From NCBI RefSeq assembly GCF_002741055.1, contig NZ_CP016809.1, forward strand, positions 992,001-1,056,000: 64,000 nucleotides of DNA. The letters run 5' to 3'. Below the pieces are notes generated by a model that made no database searches, had not been told where the DNA came from, and saw only the letters and a list, made by a program, of their open reading frames with translations. Source of the DNA: Paenibacillus ihbetae (lineage in GTDB: Bacteria > Bacillota > Bacilli > Paenibacillales > Paenibacillaceae). Below are positions 17,016-27,288 of this stretch, piece by piece; position 1 is the first letter of the stretch, and the number at the start of each line of letters is the position of its first letter. Position numbers and translations under genes: made by a program.

Positions 17016-17729
17016 TTAAAACTTCAGCCATTCAGGCGTTATACTCTGCAGCCAAATTGTGATTCTGTACATCTGGTCCGTAAACAGCAGGATCCCCATC
17101 AGGATCATCAATATGCCGCCCACCTTCATCAAGATGCTGGAATATTTCAAAATCCACCGCGTCGATCCGATGAAAAAGGCAAGAATAAAGAACGGCACCG
17201 CAAAGCCTAGCGAGTAGGAGGTGATCAGCGGAAACCATGTGCCCGGATCCGAAGCGGCAAGCGCGATAATGGCCGTCAGAATCGGTCCGACGCAAGGCGA
17301 CCAGCCTGCGGCAAATCCGATTCCGAACAGAAAGGTTCCTATGTATCCGGTCGGCTTGGATTTAAAGTTGAATTTCCGGTCTTTCATCAAAAATCGGGGC
17401 TGGAAAATGCCGACCAGCATAAGCCCCATGACAATGATTAACAGCGCGGACAGCTGGCGGATCAAGTCCTGGTACTCCATGAAGAACTCCCCGAACAGCC
17501 CCGCCCCCCATCCAAGGGTGTAATAAACGGCGGAGAACCCGAGAATGAACGCAAGGGTATGCGTCATCGTCCGGAAGCGGACCTCCTTGCGGTTCTGCTC
17601 ATTCTTCAAATCATTGACCGACATGCCCGTGATGATGGATAAATAAGACGGATATAACGGCAAGCAGCATGGAGATATAAAGGATGCGAATCCGGCTGCA
17701 AATGCGATGCCGACGTTAATATCAGCCAT
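17016..17729 (-). CDS. ccdA: Cytochrome c biogenesis/thiol transport protein CcdA
   Basis: Membrane protein that passes reducing equivalents from cytoplasmic thioredoxin to extracytoplasmic thiol proteins (cytochrome c maturation, spore envelope thiol factors). It has 237 residues with six hydrophobic segments and the two conserved cysteine motifs SPCCLPLYPSYLS (about 19-31) and GWSPCVGPILTA. It begins 16 bases after znuB, so it appears to be the last gene of the zinc operon, an arrangement worth noting. Confidence 0.92.
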   Translation of the reverse strand: MADINVGIAFAAGFASFISPCCLPLYPSYLSIITGMSVNDLKNEQNRKEVRFRTMTHTLAFILGFSAVYYTLGWGAGLFGEFFMEYQDLIRQLSALLIIVMGLMLVGIFQPRFLMKDRKFNFKSKPTGYIGTFLFGIGFAAGWSPCVGPILTAIIALAASDPGTWFPLITSYSLGFAVPFFILAFFIGSTRWILKYSSILMKVGGILMILMGILLFTDQMYRITIWLQSITPEWLKF

Positions 17730-17745
17730 TGAATACGAGACCCCC

Positions 17746-18576
17746 TTACGTCGTAAAACCCTTTTTGCCGACCAATGCGACGATGAGCAGGCCGATCAGC
17801 AGCAGTACAATCGTTGCTCCAGGCGCCAGATTAAATACGCCGGCCAGCATCAAGCCCCCGATGACGGCGATCTCCGAGATGACTACGGACAGAATGATCG
17901 AGCTCCGGAAGCTGCGTGCCAGCAGCAGGCTGATGGCGACGGGTATTGTCAGAAGCGCGGATACGAGCAGCGCCCCTACGATTTTGATCGCCGTGCTGAC
18001 GACCAGTGCGGTCAAGACCGTAATCACCATGTTCATCATTTTGACCGGAAGTCCGCTGACGCTGGCAGCGTCCTCCTCAAAGCTTAGCAGGAAAAACTCC
18101 TTGAACAGCAGGAAGACAACCGCAATGACGATAACGGTAACGCCGCCAACCATGTAAATATCCGTCGTGTCCAAAGTGTAGATACTGCCGAACAAATAGC
18201 TCATGACATCCGTATTATAGCCCATTCCCAGCGTGAAGAACAGCGAGGCGAGCGCTACGCCGCCTGACATGATGATCGCAATGGACAGCTCGGCATAGCT
18301 CTTATACGCCTTTCGCAGCTTCTCAATCGCGAAGGATGCCGCAACCGCGAACACAAGCCCGGCAGCCAGCGGGTATACTTCAATCAGAAATCCGAGAGCA
18401 ACGCCGGCTATCGTCACATGGGACAGCGTATCCCCGATCATGGACAGCCGGCGCAGCACTAGAAATATGCCGATGAGCGGTGCGGTGATGCCGATCAATA
18501 CTCCCCCGACAAGCGCCCGCTGAAAAAAATCGCTTTGCAATATATCAAGCAATGACAACGTCTCCTTCTCTTGCAT
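17746..18576 (-). CDS. znuB: Zinc ABC transporter permease
   Basis: Membrane subunit of a zinc importer (ZnuB/AdcB family, type I metal ABC permease). It has 276 residues with eight or nine hydrophobic segments; a conserved stretch reads RLSMIGDTLSHVTIAGVALG. It lies 20 bases downstream of the ATPase gene. Zinc specificity is inferred from the His-rich binding protein and Zur-like boxes of the operon; manganese cannot be excluded from the permease alone. Confidence 0.9.
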   Translation of the reverse strand: MQEKETLSLLDILQSDFFQRALVGGVLIGITAPLIGIFLVLRRLSMIGDTLSHVTIAGVALGFLIEVYPLAAGLVFAVAASFAIEKLRKAYKSYAELSIAIIMSGGVALASLFFTLGMGYNTDVMSYLFGSIYTLDTTDIYMVGGVTVIVIAVVFLLFKEFFLLSFEEDAASVSGLPVKMMNMVITVLTALVVSTAIKIVGALLVSALLTIPVAISLLLARSFRSSIILSVVISEIAVIGGLMLAGVFNLAPGATIVLLLIGLLIVALVGKKGFTT

Positions 18577-18596
18577 CCAATGAGTTAATACCTAAT

Positions 18597-19346
18597 TTAA
18601 ACGAGAGAATGCTGAAGATCCTCGATCTCGCAGTTTTCGATCTCATGGGAATGCCGAACGAAAAACTGGATTTTTCCGTTATGCGATACCGGCGATTCTC
18701 CCAAATAATCCTTCACCATATCGAGATCATGCGTGACCATCAGAAAGGTCATGTGGTGATGCGCATGCATATGGGTGATCAAGTCGAAAAAACCGGCCTG
18801 TGTCTCGGCGTCGATTCCGATCGTCGGCTCGTCCAATATGAGGAGATCCGGACGGTTGATCAGCGCGCGCGCCAGAAACACGCGCTGCTGCTGGCCGCCG
18901 GACAATGCGCCGATCCGCTTATCCGCAATATCCTGAATCCGCATAACCTCAAGGGCGTCCTCGCATTTGCGGTGGTCCTCGCGGCTGACGCGGCGGAACA
19001 TCTTCTTGCGGTTATATAATCCCGAAAGAACGACCTCCCTGACGGTAGCAGGAAAGAGCGGATTGAATGCATTTTTCTGCGGCACATAGCCGATGCGCTC
19101 CCAGTCCCGGAATTTGCGGATCGGCTGGCCGAACAGCTCGATCGAGCCCTCCGCAGCCGGAAGCAGCCCGACGATCATCCGCAGCAAGGTCGTCTTGCCC
19201 GCTCCGTTCGAGCCGACGATGCCTACAAAATCCCGCTCTTTAATTGAGAAATTCAAGTCCTTAATCACCTTCTGATCCCGGTAATTAAAGGATACATTAT
19301 TGATTTGTATAATCGTTTGGTGGCAATCCTGTGCTGCCGGTTCCAT
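18597..19346 (-). CDS. znuC: Zinc ABC transporter ATP-binding protein
   Basis: ATPase subunit powering the zinc importer at the inner face of the membrane. It has 249 residues: Walker A GSNGAGKTTLL (about 45-55), signature LSGGQQQRVFLARAL, Walker B LLILDEPTIG and H-loop MVTHDLD. The C-terminus carries an extra His/Glu-rich tail (RHSHEIENCEIEDLQHS). It follows znuA by 104 bases, a gap that contains a stable hairpin. Confidence 0.93.
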   Translation of the reverse strand: MEPAAQDCHQTIIQINNVSFNYRDQKVIKDLNFSIKERDFVGIVGSNGAGKTTLLRMIVGLLPAAEGSIELFGQPIRKFRDWERIGYVPQKNAFNPLFPATVREVVLSGLYNRKKMFRRVSREDHRKCEDALEVMRIQDIADKRIGALSGGQQQRVFLARALINRPDLLILDEPTIGIDAETQAGFFDLITHMHAHHHMTFLMVTHDLDMVKDYLGESPVSHNGKIQFFVRHSHEIENCEIEDLQHSLV

Positions 19347-19418
19347 AACCTGGCCGCCTTTCTATCCATTAATTTGGAAATCTCAAATATACGCACTTCA
19401 TCCCCTGTAATGACAGGA

Positions 19419-19447
19419 AGAAGAGGGGACTTAGGCTCCCCCCTTCT
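19419..19447 (-). terminator. Intercistronic hairpin between znuA and znuC
   Basis: On the minus strand AGAAGGGGGGA pairs with TCCCCTCTTCT around a 7-base loop, directly after the znuA stop. There is no long T-run, so it looks like a partial terminator or mRNA-end stabiliser that would favour the binding-protein mRNA over znuCB-ccdA. Confidence 0.55.
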
Positions 19448-19450
19448 CTA

Positions 19451-20542
19451 TTATTGTAAGGCCTTCTTTAGATTTTGCAAATTTTTCTCCATAATCGTGA
19501 AGTAGTTCTCTCCGTTCGCCGCCTGCTCCTTCGTCAATCCCTCTACCGGGTTTAACACAAGCGTCTCTACGCCGGCCTCACTTGCAAGCGTCTTGGCCAG
19601 CTTATCCGACACAAGCTCCTCGAAGAACACATAACGGAGTCCCTTTTCTTTTACCGTCTTCGTCAGATTCACGATATCCTGCGCGCGCGGCTCCGCATCA
19701 GGGGACAACCCCATGATCGCGTGCTGCGTTAACCCGTAGTCCCGGCATAAATATCCGAACGCTTGATGGGAGACGACGATGTCTTTCTTCGGCAGGCCGG
19801 ACAATTGTTCGGTGAAATCTTGATCGAGCTTGGCAAGCTTATCCTTCAATGCTTCATAACGCTGTTCATACTGCGCTTTATGCTCCGGATCCGCATCGAC
19901 CAGGCTGTTCTTGATATTTTCGGCCATGATCAAGGCTGACTTCGGGCTCACCCATGTATGAGGATCGGTATGATGGCTGCTTTCTTCGGCGGAACCCGAC
20001 TCTCCGGCAGGCGCTTCCGCTGCTGCCTCATCATGACTGTGGTCATGCTCTTCTTCAGCCGACTCGTGACTATGATCATGCCCTTCCTCAGCTTCATGGC
20101 TGTGATCATGTCCGGCCTCGTGGCCGGCTCCATGATTATGACCGTCATCCCCCTCGGCATCAATCAGTTGAATGCCTTGGCTTACCTCGACGGCCTTCAC
20201 TTCGGAATCTTTATTGAGTCCCTTGAGAAAGGAAGGTACCCAGCCTTCAAACCCGGCACCGTTATATAAAAACAACTGGGCCTTGGAGGCATTGACCATG
20301 TCCTGGCTTTTCGGCGTCCAATCATGCGGCTCGACTCCCGTCGGCAGCAAATTAACGACATTAACCTCTTCGCCGCCAATCTCCTTCGTAAATTCATATA
20401 TCGGATAGAAGGTCGTTATAACATTGATTTTCCCTTCCACAATACTGCCGCCGGATTTACTGCCGCAGCCCGACACGATTAACAGTGCCGACAGCAATGC
20501 AGCCAATCCCCATGTCCACTTCGCTTTCTTGTTCCTGCTCAC
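19451..20542 (-). CDS. znuA: Zinc-binding lipoprotein of ABC transporter
   Basis: Surface lipoprotein that captures zinc for the ZnuBC importer (ZnuA/AdcA cluster A-I family). It has 363 residues: a lipobox ending at Cys26 (LLIVSGC), N-domain His73 (VEPHDW), a His/Asp/Glu-rich loop at about 134-171 with repeated GHDHSHE units, His195 (DPHTWVSP) and a C-domain. The His-rich loop is typical of zinc rather than manganese proteins. It is the first gene of the operon, just downstream of a consensus promoter with Zur-like sites. Confidence 0.94.
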   Translation of the reverse strand: MSRNKKAKWTWGLAALLSALLIVSGCGSKSGGSIVEGKINVITTFYPIYEFTKEIGGEEVNVVNLLPTGVEPHDWTPKSQDMVNASKAQLFLYNGAGFEGWVPSFLKGLNKDSEVKAVEVSQGIQLIDAEGDDGHNHGAGHEAGHDHSHEAEEGHDHSHESAEEEHDHSHDEAAAEAPAGESGSAEESSHHTDPHTWVSPKSALIMAENIKNSLVDADPEHKAQYEQRYEALKDKLAKLDQDFTEQLSGLPKKDIVVSHQAFGYLCRDYGLTQHAIMGLSPDAEPRAQDIVNLTKTVKEKGLRYVFFEELVSDKLAKTLASEAGVETLVLNPVEGLTKEQAANGENYFTIMEKNLQNLKKALQ

Positions 20543-20571
20543 GTTTCTCTCACCCGCTCCGTTCTATCTAA

Positions 20572-20586
20572 TCGTAATCTTTACTA
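20572..20586. promoter_or_regulatory. Zur-like box 1 (promoter-downstream)
   Basis: TCGTAATCTTTACTA resembles the B. subtilis Zur operator TCGTAATNATTACGA; five of seven palindromic pairs hold. It lies between the -10 box and the znuA start. Confidence 0.55.
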
Positions 20587-20591
20587 ACAAG

Positions 20592-20621
20592 ATTATAAAA
20601 GAAGAAAAACGAGATTGTCAA
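20592..20621 (-). promoter_or_regulatory. Consensus sigma-A promoter of the znu operon
   Basis: On the minus strand TTGACA (20616-20621) and TATAAT (20592-20597), both perfect, are separated by 18 bases. Such a strong promoter next to two Zur-like boxes fits control by repression. Confidence 0.85.
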
Positions 20622-20626
20622 CTACA

Positions 20627-20641
20627 TCGTAACCGTTACTA
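20627..20641. promoter_or_regulatory. Zur-like box 2 (promoter-upstream)
   Basis: TCGTAACCGTTACTA is a near-palindrome (six of seven pairs) resembling the Zur operator. It lies just upstream of the -35 box, so together with box 1 it brackets the promoter. Confidence 0.6.
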
Positions 20642-20675
20642 TTAATTTTAGCTTATCTAGTTTCTTCCATAGAGA

Positions 20676-20706
20676 AAGGGCGTACCCGTTAACAGGGTAC
20701 ACCCTT
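20676..20706 (-). terminator. Terminator after metG
   Basis: On the minus strand AAGGGTGTACCC pairs with GGGTACGCCCTT around a 7-base loop, followed by TCTCTAT. It lies 32 bases past the metG stop and before the divergently placed znu promoter region. Confidence 0.7.
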
Positions 20707-20737
20707 CTAACCTTCTTCATTCAGTTCGAGCCGCTAA

Positions 20738-22759
<2,022 letters not shown>

Positions 22760-22771
22760 TCAAATCAACAT

Positions 22772-23046
22772 AAAAAGCTCCCGTCCCAATGGGACGAGAG
22801 CATATCTCACGTGTTACCACCCAATTTCCCCGCAACCCTTACGGATTACAGGCTCATCTGCCGCTTCATTCGCGGACTGCCATTAACGCTGGCTCACGCC
22901 GCTCCTTTACGGCAGCCCGTTCTTCGACCAGCTGCACGCTCAAAAGCGGTTCCTCCAAGACCATTTTCCGAAACGCGCCAAGACCGGTTTGCAGCTTCCC
23001 CGGCTCTCTGGACATGGCGTCAGCTCTCGTACTTATCTCTTCATTG
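22772..23046 (-). ncRNA. Methionine-specific T-box leader of metG
   Basis: About 275 bases of transcribed leader. The conserved T-box core reads TGGGTGGTAACACG (around 22809-22823, minus strand) and is followed by a terminator stem GCTCTCGTCCC/GGGACGGGAGC (22777-22801) with T5. Upstream is the stem I AG-bulge region (CCAGAGAGCCGGGGAAG) and a specifier loop GGAAAATGGTC, whose ATG triplet (22962-22964) is the methionine codon. Uncharged tRNA-Met should stabilise the antiterminator and allow metG transcription. Confidence 0.9.
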
Positions 23047-23052
23047 GAAATC

Positions 23053-23058
23053 ATTATA
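23053..23058 (-). promoter_or_regulatory. -10 box of the metG T-box transcript
   Basis: TATAAT on the minus strand, about 10 bases before the start of the T-box leader. The region where the -35 box should be lies inside a repeat element (23060-23146) and matches the consensus poorly. Confidence 0.55.
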
Positions 23059-23059
23059 A

Positions 23060-23146
23060 GAAGGTTGATCAAAAAGTCGTCTTTTGATCACGAAGTGAGA
23101 CAAGAAGTAACTCGGCATTGAATCTTGAAAATCCCACTTTTTGATC
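23060..23146. repeat. Dispersed hairpin element, copy 2
   Basis: It shares GAAGGTTG and the 17-mer TTTGATCACGAAGTGAG (23083-23099) with the element at 14682-14746. GATCAAAAAGT (23067-23077) and ACTTTTTGATC (23136-23146) form perfect 11-base inverted arms. It abuts the metG -10 box. Confidence 0.65.
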
Positions 23147-23277
23147 TCGATTTATAGGTTGTATCCATTTTAATCAACCATGATAACGAGTGTCAAGGTG
23201 TATCTTGCCCTTGTAATCACAGCATGGGCAATTCCATCGAATTTATTCGTTTGCCATCAGGCAGCTACAGCAGCCGG

Positions 23278-23529
23278 CTATTCCGACGGTGCCCTCTCCT
23301 CGCCCTTCCGGGGCGGGACCAGGTCGATGCCCCCGGGGTGAAACGGGTGGCATCTCGCAATTCGCTTGGCAGCCAGCCAAGAGCCCTTCAAAGCGCCGTG
23401 GACTTCGATCGCTTCGAGGGCATAGGCCGAGCAAGTCGGATAGAACCGGCAGGTCGCCGGCTTCAATGGAGAGATGAATTTCCGATAGAAGCGGATCGGA
23501 ACCTTCGCTACCCGGCGTGCGGTGCTCAT
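23278..23529 (-). CDS. yidD: Membrane protein insertion efficiency factor YidD
   Basis: Small membrane-associated protein thought to assist YidC/Oxa1-mediated insertion. It has 83 residues with the family core [39 protein letters not shown] and [13 protein letters not shown], including the three conserved cysteines. ATG at 23529 overlaps the end of zur by 4 bases (ATGA), so translation is probably coupled. Confidence 0.93.
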   Translation of the reverse strand: MSTARRVAKVPIRFYRKFISPLKPATCRFYPTCSAYALEAIEVHGALKGSWLAAKRIARCHPFHPGGIDLVPPRKGEERAPSE

Positions 23530-23993
23530 ACCCGGTGCTCCTGCTTTCCTTCGCCCCTGGCGGCCTGTCCGCCGTCATCCGCCTTGCAGCAATCGCGGCA
23601 GTAACCGAACACCTCGAATTTGTGCTGGACGACCTGGAAATCGTCCGGCGCATCGGTCAGCTGCATCGGACAGAACGTAATCGGATACGTCTTCTGGCAT
23701 TGCAGGCAGATCATGTGATGATGGTGATGATTCTCGCTGCAGCGACCTCTGAATTTGATGCCTTCCTCAAACACAACCTGCTCAAGCAAGCCGAGCTCAT
23801 ACAGAACCCGCAAATTACGGTATACCGTATCAAAGCTTAGCCCGCTGTACTTCCGGCCCATATATTCATAAACGTCCTTAGCTTTCAGATAGCCCTGATG
23901 CTCTCCAAACAATTTGGCAAGCGTCTTTCGCTGATCGGTAATGCGCAGCCCATGTTCCGACATGGCGTCAATTATCTGTTCCGTCGTAAGCAT
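23526..23993 (-). CDS. zur: Zinc-uptake regulator, Fur family
   Basis: Zinc-sensing Fur-family repressor. It has 155 residues: an N-terminal winged helix ([20 protein letters not shown]), a His-rich metal site ([12 protein letters not shown], about 88-99) and a structural zinc site formed by Cys96/Cys99 and Cys132/Cys135. The sequence around SFDTVYRNL and HKFEVFGYC is closer to B. subtilis Zur than to Fur or PerR. ATG at 23993 follows AGGAGGT; an upstream in-frame start at 24020 lies before that site. The likely target is the znu operon about 3 kb away. Confidence 0.87.
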   Translation of the reverse strand: MLTTEQIIDAMSEHGLRITDQRKTLAKLFGEHQGYLKAKDVYEYMGRKYSGLSFDTVYRNLRVLYELGLLEQVVFEEGIKFRGRCSENHHHHHMICLQCQKTYPITFCPMQLTDAPDDFQVVQHKFEVFGYCRDCCKADDGGQAARGEGKQEHRV

Positions 23994-24140
23994 ACGCAAG
24001 CGACCTCCTGTTCGTGTCAACTCTCTTAATAATGCCTCAAAAAACAGCCATCGTCAATGAAAGCGGTTATCCGCCCATGCCGGAACGTCGAATAATGGCA
24101 CTGCTATAAAGTCAAAGCTATACCCACCATGAGCGGGAAA

Positions 24141-24230
24141 AGGCCGTTCTCGAAACCGTCATGTACGGTTCGAAAACAGCCTCCCCTGCACCGCGGAGCG
24201 GTTAGTGTTAGGATCGCCAGGCCGCGGTGC
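24141..24230. other. Two intergenic hairpins between zur and the stalk-domain gene
   Basis: The first (24141-24182) pairs AGGCCGTTCTCGAAACCGT with ACGGTTCGAAAACAGCCT, with several mismatches. The second pairs GCACCGCGG (24188-24196) with CCGCGGTGC (24222-24230). No T-run follows on either strand, so a simple terminator is not evident. The rest of 24021-24263 holds no recognised feature. Confidence 0.4.
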
Positions 24231-24263
24231 TGATTCCATTCATCGTAACAAGCTCATCAATGA

Positions 24264-27116
24264 TCAAGATTCGTTCTTTAACTGGGGCAGCGGCTGCACA
24301 AGAAGATTGATCGGAAGACTGCTTCCCGGCGCTGCCGTGAATAGAAATTCCACTGTTTCCTCGTAGCTGCCTGTTCGATACAGCACGGCTGCATCGTTCG
24401 GAGCGGATACCGCGCCATTGCTCGTATTCGGCGTTTGAATAATTTTGCCGTTGACCATCATGGCCCCCATGTACTTGCCGCCGCGCGGATTCAGCGTGAT
24501 CAGCGTATTCGGCGCTACACGGTGCAGCTTGATTTTGTACAGAACGCCGAAATTGCCGGCATTGAGCGTATAGGAGCCGTTAATTCCGTCGTACCCTTCC
24601 AGGTTCGGGTCATTCGTGTTGTCCCCGATCGCAAGGCGTCCCGGCTTATTGCCTACTAGCTCGTAGGATTCGATGATTCTCGTCGAGTCCGCATAGGATC
24701 CCCGGTTATGCACACCGTCCGGCGACTGCAAGATCAGATGGGGCAGCTTCTGGATCGGATCCTTCGTTTCATCGATCATGATGACATCATAGCGGATCGG
24801 CGCATCCGAATACAGGTCAGCGAGCATGGAAACGACCTGACCGTTCTTCAGCGATTGGGCGTTAAGATCCTTCAAAATCACTCGGCTCTCCCCCGGAGCC
24901 AGCGTGATGGTTTGATAATCCTCCGAGGACTGCATGGATTCCAGGTAACGAAGCACAGCCGCCTTGCCTGTAGCGGTCGGAATATTAATCGGTCCGCCCA
25001 TGCCGGAATATTCGGTTGTCAGCCTTGTCGGTAGGCTGTTGATATTGGTGGCTACGACGTACATCTTCATATTTTTCCCGGTAGCGTTCAAATGATGGAT
25101 CATGAACCGGGTGCTGCCGTTGCCGGTCTCCCGATACACAATCCCTTCCTGGTACACCGTTTCCGGGGAGTTACTGCGGATCAGCATCGTCGGCTCGGAG
25201 CTTCGGGTAATTGGCAGCAAATCCCAAGCCGGAACCACGGAGCCGTTGAATGAATAGCTGTCGCCGATATCCGTAAACAATTGATTGAACTCGTCTTGGG
25301 TATACAATACCTCGTTCGTCACGGTGATGATCTTCTCGTACGTGCTGGTTGCACCTTTTTTATCCGTTACGATTAACCGGACTTTGTGCGAGCCCGCCGT
25401 AAAGAAGGCCTTTTCGTTATTTTCCCATTTGTAAGTCAGCTCGTCGCCCGGGTCTTGGTCGTAGCTCTGGTCGATATAGGTGATTTTCTCACCCATTTTG
25501 TATTGCTCTTTGTCTGTCGTGAACATGGCGACCGGCGGCGTATTCGGTGCAAGGACCTGAATATTCAGCGTGTAAGGGTCGCTCCACTCGCCGCTTGAAT
25601 CCTGGACCGAGTAGGTGACAGGGTAGGTGCCCGGCTCGCTAAACATCTCTTCCCGCCCCTCCCAGCGCTCATCCACAATCGGAAGCCCTGTCGGGGAATA
25701 GGCATTCGTCCGGTACGTTACGTAGGTCTCTCCGGCATAAATTTCGGCCGGCGACACGGTGAAGGATGCGACCGGCTTCGTGCTCAAGCTGAGAATGACG
25801 CGCTTGTTCGGCTGGTCCACCTTATAGGAAATATCCAGCGCCTGCGTGATGCTTGTCAGCGGTACCATGAACGTATTGCTGCTCTGATAAGCAGGTCCCT
25901 TCATCGTTTTGCGCTCTCCGTTGACGGTATATACGCTGCTGTTCGTTTTGAACCGAAGCTCATTGCCGCCACGGATAATGATTGTTTCTTTCGTCTTCGC
26001 GTCATAGGTCAGCCTTAGGCCAACCCGATTGACCAGCGATCGGATCGCGACGTAGGATACCCCCTGCTTCACGGCCATCGGCTGTCCGGCCTTATACATC
26101 TTGCCCCCTTGATACATAACATCGCTGTTCATCATCAAGATCAGATCGTTCGGACCGAGATTCGGAATGTTCGGCACCTGACTTCCCCCGCCGCCGTCTC
26201 CCGGCTCAGGCTGGGTGCTGCCTCCATCGCTGCTGCCTCCGTCTCCACTGCCGCCACGGGACAGGTCAAGAATCACTTTCTTCTCGGATTGATTAACCGT
26301 ATATGGAATATCAAGCGCTTGCGTAATCGAAGTTAATGGAACCATAAACACATTGTTGGAAATATAGGCCGGCCCCTTCATCGGGCGAACCTGTCCGTTT
26401 ACTTTATAATTGCTGCTCCCTGTCTTGAAGCGGAGCTCATTGCCATCCTTGATGATAATGGTTTCCTTCGTCTTATTGTCAAAAGATAGCTTAAGTCCTG
26501 CGCGCTCGACCATAGCCCGAACCGCTATATAAGATACGCCTTTCTTGACGGCCATCGGCTCACCGGCCTTATACCGCTGACCGTTATGGTACATCACGTC
26601 GCTGTTCATCAAAAGCACAAGCTCATTTTTGGAAGCCCGCGATGTTTCGGAGGTGCTGGATTTGTCCGTATCGTTCCCGGTATTGCCTGAGCTGTTGCCA
26701 GTGTTGCCGGTGCTATCCCCGGTGCTATTCCCGGTGTCTCCCGAACGGTTCCCCTCTTCCTCCGCTTGCTGCTGATTCGAAGGCTGTTCACTGTCTTGCT
26801 CCGTATCAACGGACGATGAAACTTCCTCGGCTTCATCCGGAATCGAATCGGCGCTACCTTGCTGTACTGAATCCGTTTCGATGGAATCCGTTTGGACCGA
26901 TTGTTCTTCTACTGACTGCTGTTCTGGTTGTACGTCATGCTGATCCGTCTGCTGCTGCAGGTTCTGCTGGCCTTGTTCCACCGCGGTGGACTGCAGCGTC
27001 GAACCGGCGGATTGGGCCGGAGCCGTGTAATCCGGTGATGCGGCTGCTGCCGGTACGGCTGCAAATACCTGTGCCGCAGCAAGGACGGTGATCAATGAGA
27101 TTCTTCTGAAGTTCAT
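24264..27116 (-). CDS. Secreted protein with two stalk domains and PKD-like repeats
   Basis: Predicted large exported surface protein, function unknown. It has 950 residues: a signal peptide (1-27), a Gln/Ser/Asn-rich low-complexity spacer (about 30-160), and two near-duplicate copper-amine-oxidase N-terminal-like stalk domains (about 165-285 and 325-445; each has LMNSDVMY, KTKETIII and FMVPLTSITQALDI). Two Ig/PKD-like domains follow (about 450-600), then a unique C-terminal half rich in beta structure. No catalytic motif is recognised. Stalk domains are common in Paenibacillus surface proteins; the duplicated pair suggests cell-wall display. Confidence 0.8.
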   Translation of the reverse strand: MNFRRISLITVLAAAQVFAAVPAAAASPDYTAPAQSAGSTLQSTAVEQGQQNLQQQTDQHDVQPEQQSVEEQSVQTDSIETDSVQQGSADSIPDEAEEVSSSVDTEQDSEQPSNQQQAEEEGNRSGDTGNSTGDSTGNTGNSSGNTGNDTDKSSTSETSRASKNELVLLMNSDVMYHNGQRYKAGEPMAVKKGVSYIAVRAMVERAGLKLSFDNKTKETIIIKDGNELRFKTGSSNYKVNGQVRPMKGPAYISNNVFMVPLTSITQALDIPYTVNQSEKKVILDLSRGGSGDGGSSDGGSTQPEPGDGGGGSQVPNIPNLGPNDLILMMNSDVMYQGGKMYKAGQPMAVKQGVSYVAIRSLVNRVGLRLTYDAKTKETIIIRGGNELRFKTNSSVYTVNGERKTMKGPAYQSSNTFMVPLTSITQALDISYKVDQPNKRVILSLSTKPVASFTVSPAEIYAGETYVTYRTNAYSPTGLPIVDERWEGREEMFSEPGTYPVTYSVQDSSGEWSDPYTLNIQVLAPNTPPVAMFTTDKEQYKMGEKITYIDQSYDQDPGDELTYKWENNEKAFFTAGSHKVRLIVTDKKGATSTYEKIITVTNEVLYTQDEFNQLFTDIGDSYSFNGSVVPAWDLLPITRSSEPTMLIRSNSPETVYQEGIVYRETGNGSTRFMIHHLNATGKNMKMYVVATNINSLPTRLTTEYSGMGGPINIPTATGKAAVLRYLESMQSSEDYQTITLAPGESRVILKDLNAQSLKNGQVVSMLADLYSDAPIRYDVIMIDETKDPIQKLPHLILQSPDGVHNRGSYADSTRIIESYELVGNKPGRLAIGDNTNDPNLEGYDGINGSYTLNAGNFGVLYKIKLHRVAPNTLITLNPRGGKYMGAMMVNGKIIQTPNTSNGAVSAPNDAAVLYRTGSYEETVEFLFTAAPGSSLPINLLVQPLPQLKNES

Positions 27117-27220
27117 CCTCTACTCCTTTAACACTGCTTTATAGTCTCTACTGTCTCTATCAGACATACTATTAGACGCCATAAATCCCGAAAAGTTTCT
27201 ATAAAAGGTCAGGATAATAG

Positions 27221-27260
27221 CAAAACCGGAGCCCCCTCTAGGAGGATGGCTCCGGTTTTG
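27221..27260 (-). terminator. Terminator after the GH3 gene
   Basis: CAAAACCGGAGCC pairs perfectly with GGCTCCGGTTTTG around a 14-base loop. It lies about 30 bases past the GH3 stop and ends the sugar-uptake operon; the AAAAC/GTTTT ends make it usable on either strand. Confidence 0.8.
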
Positions 27261-27288
27261 CACGTGATACAGCATGGTATATCGCGAA

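Noticed and set aside
24141..24182. Group II intron domain V
   Set aside because: The ACCGT...ACGGT hairpin is superficially similar, but the catalytic AGC triad context and an intron-encoded protein are missing.
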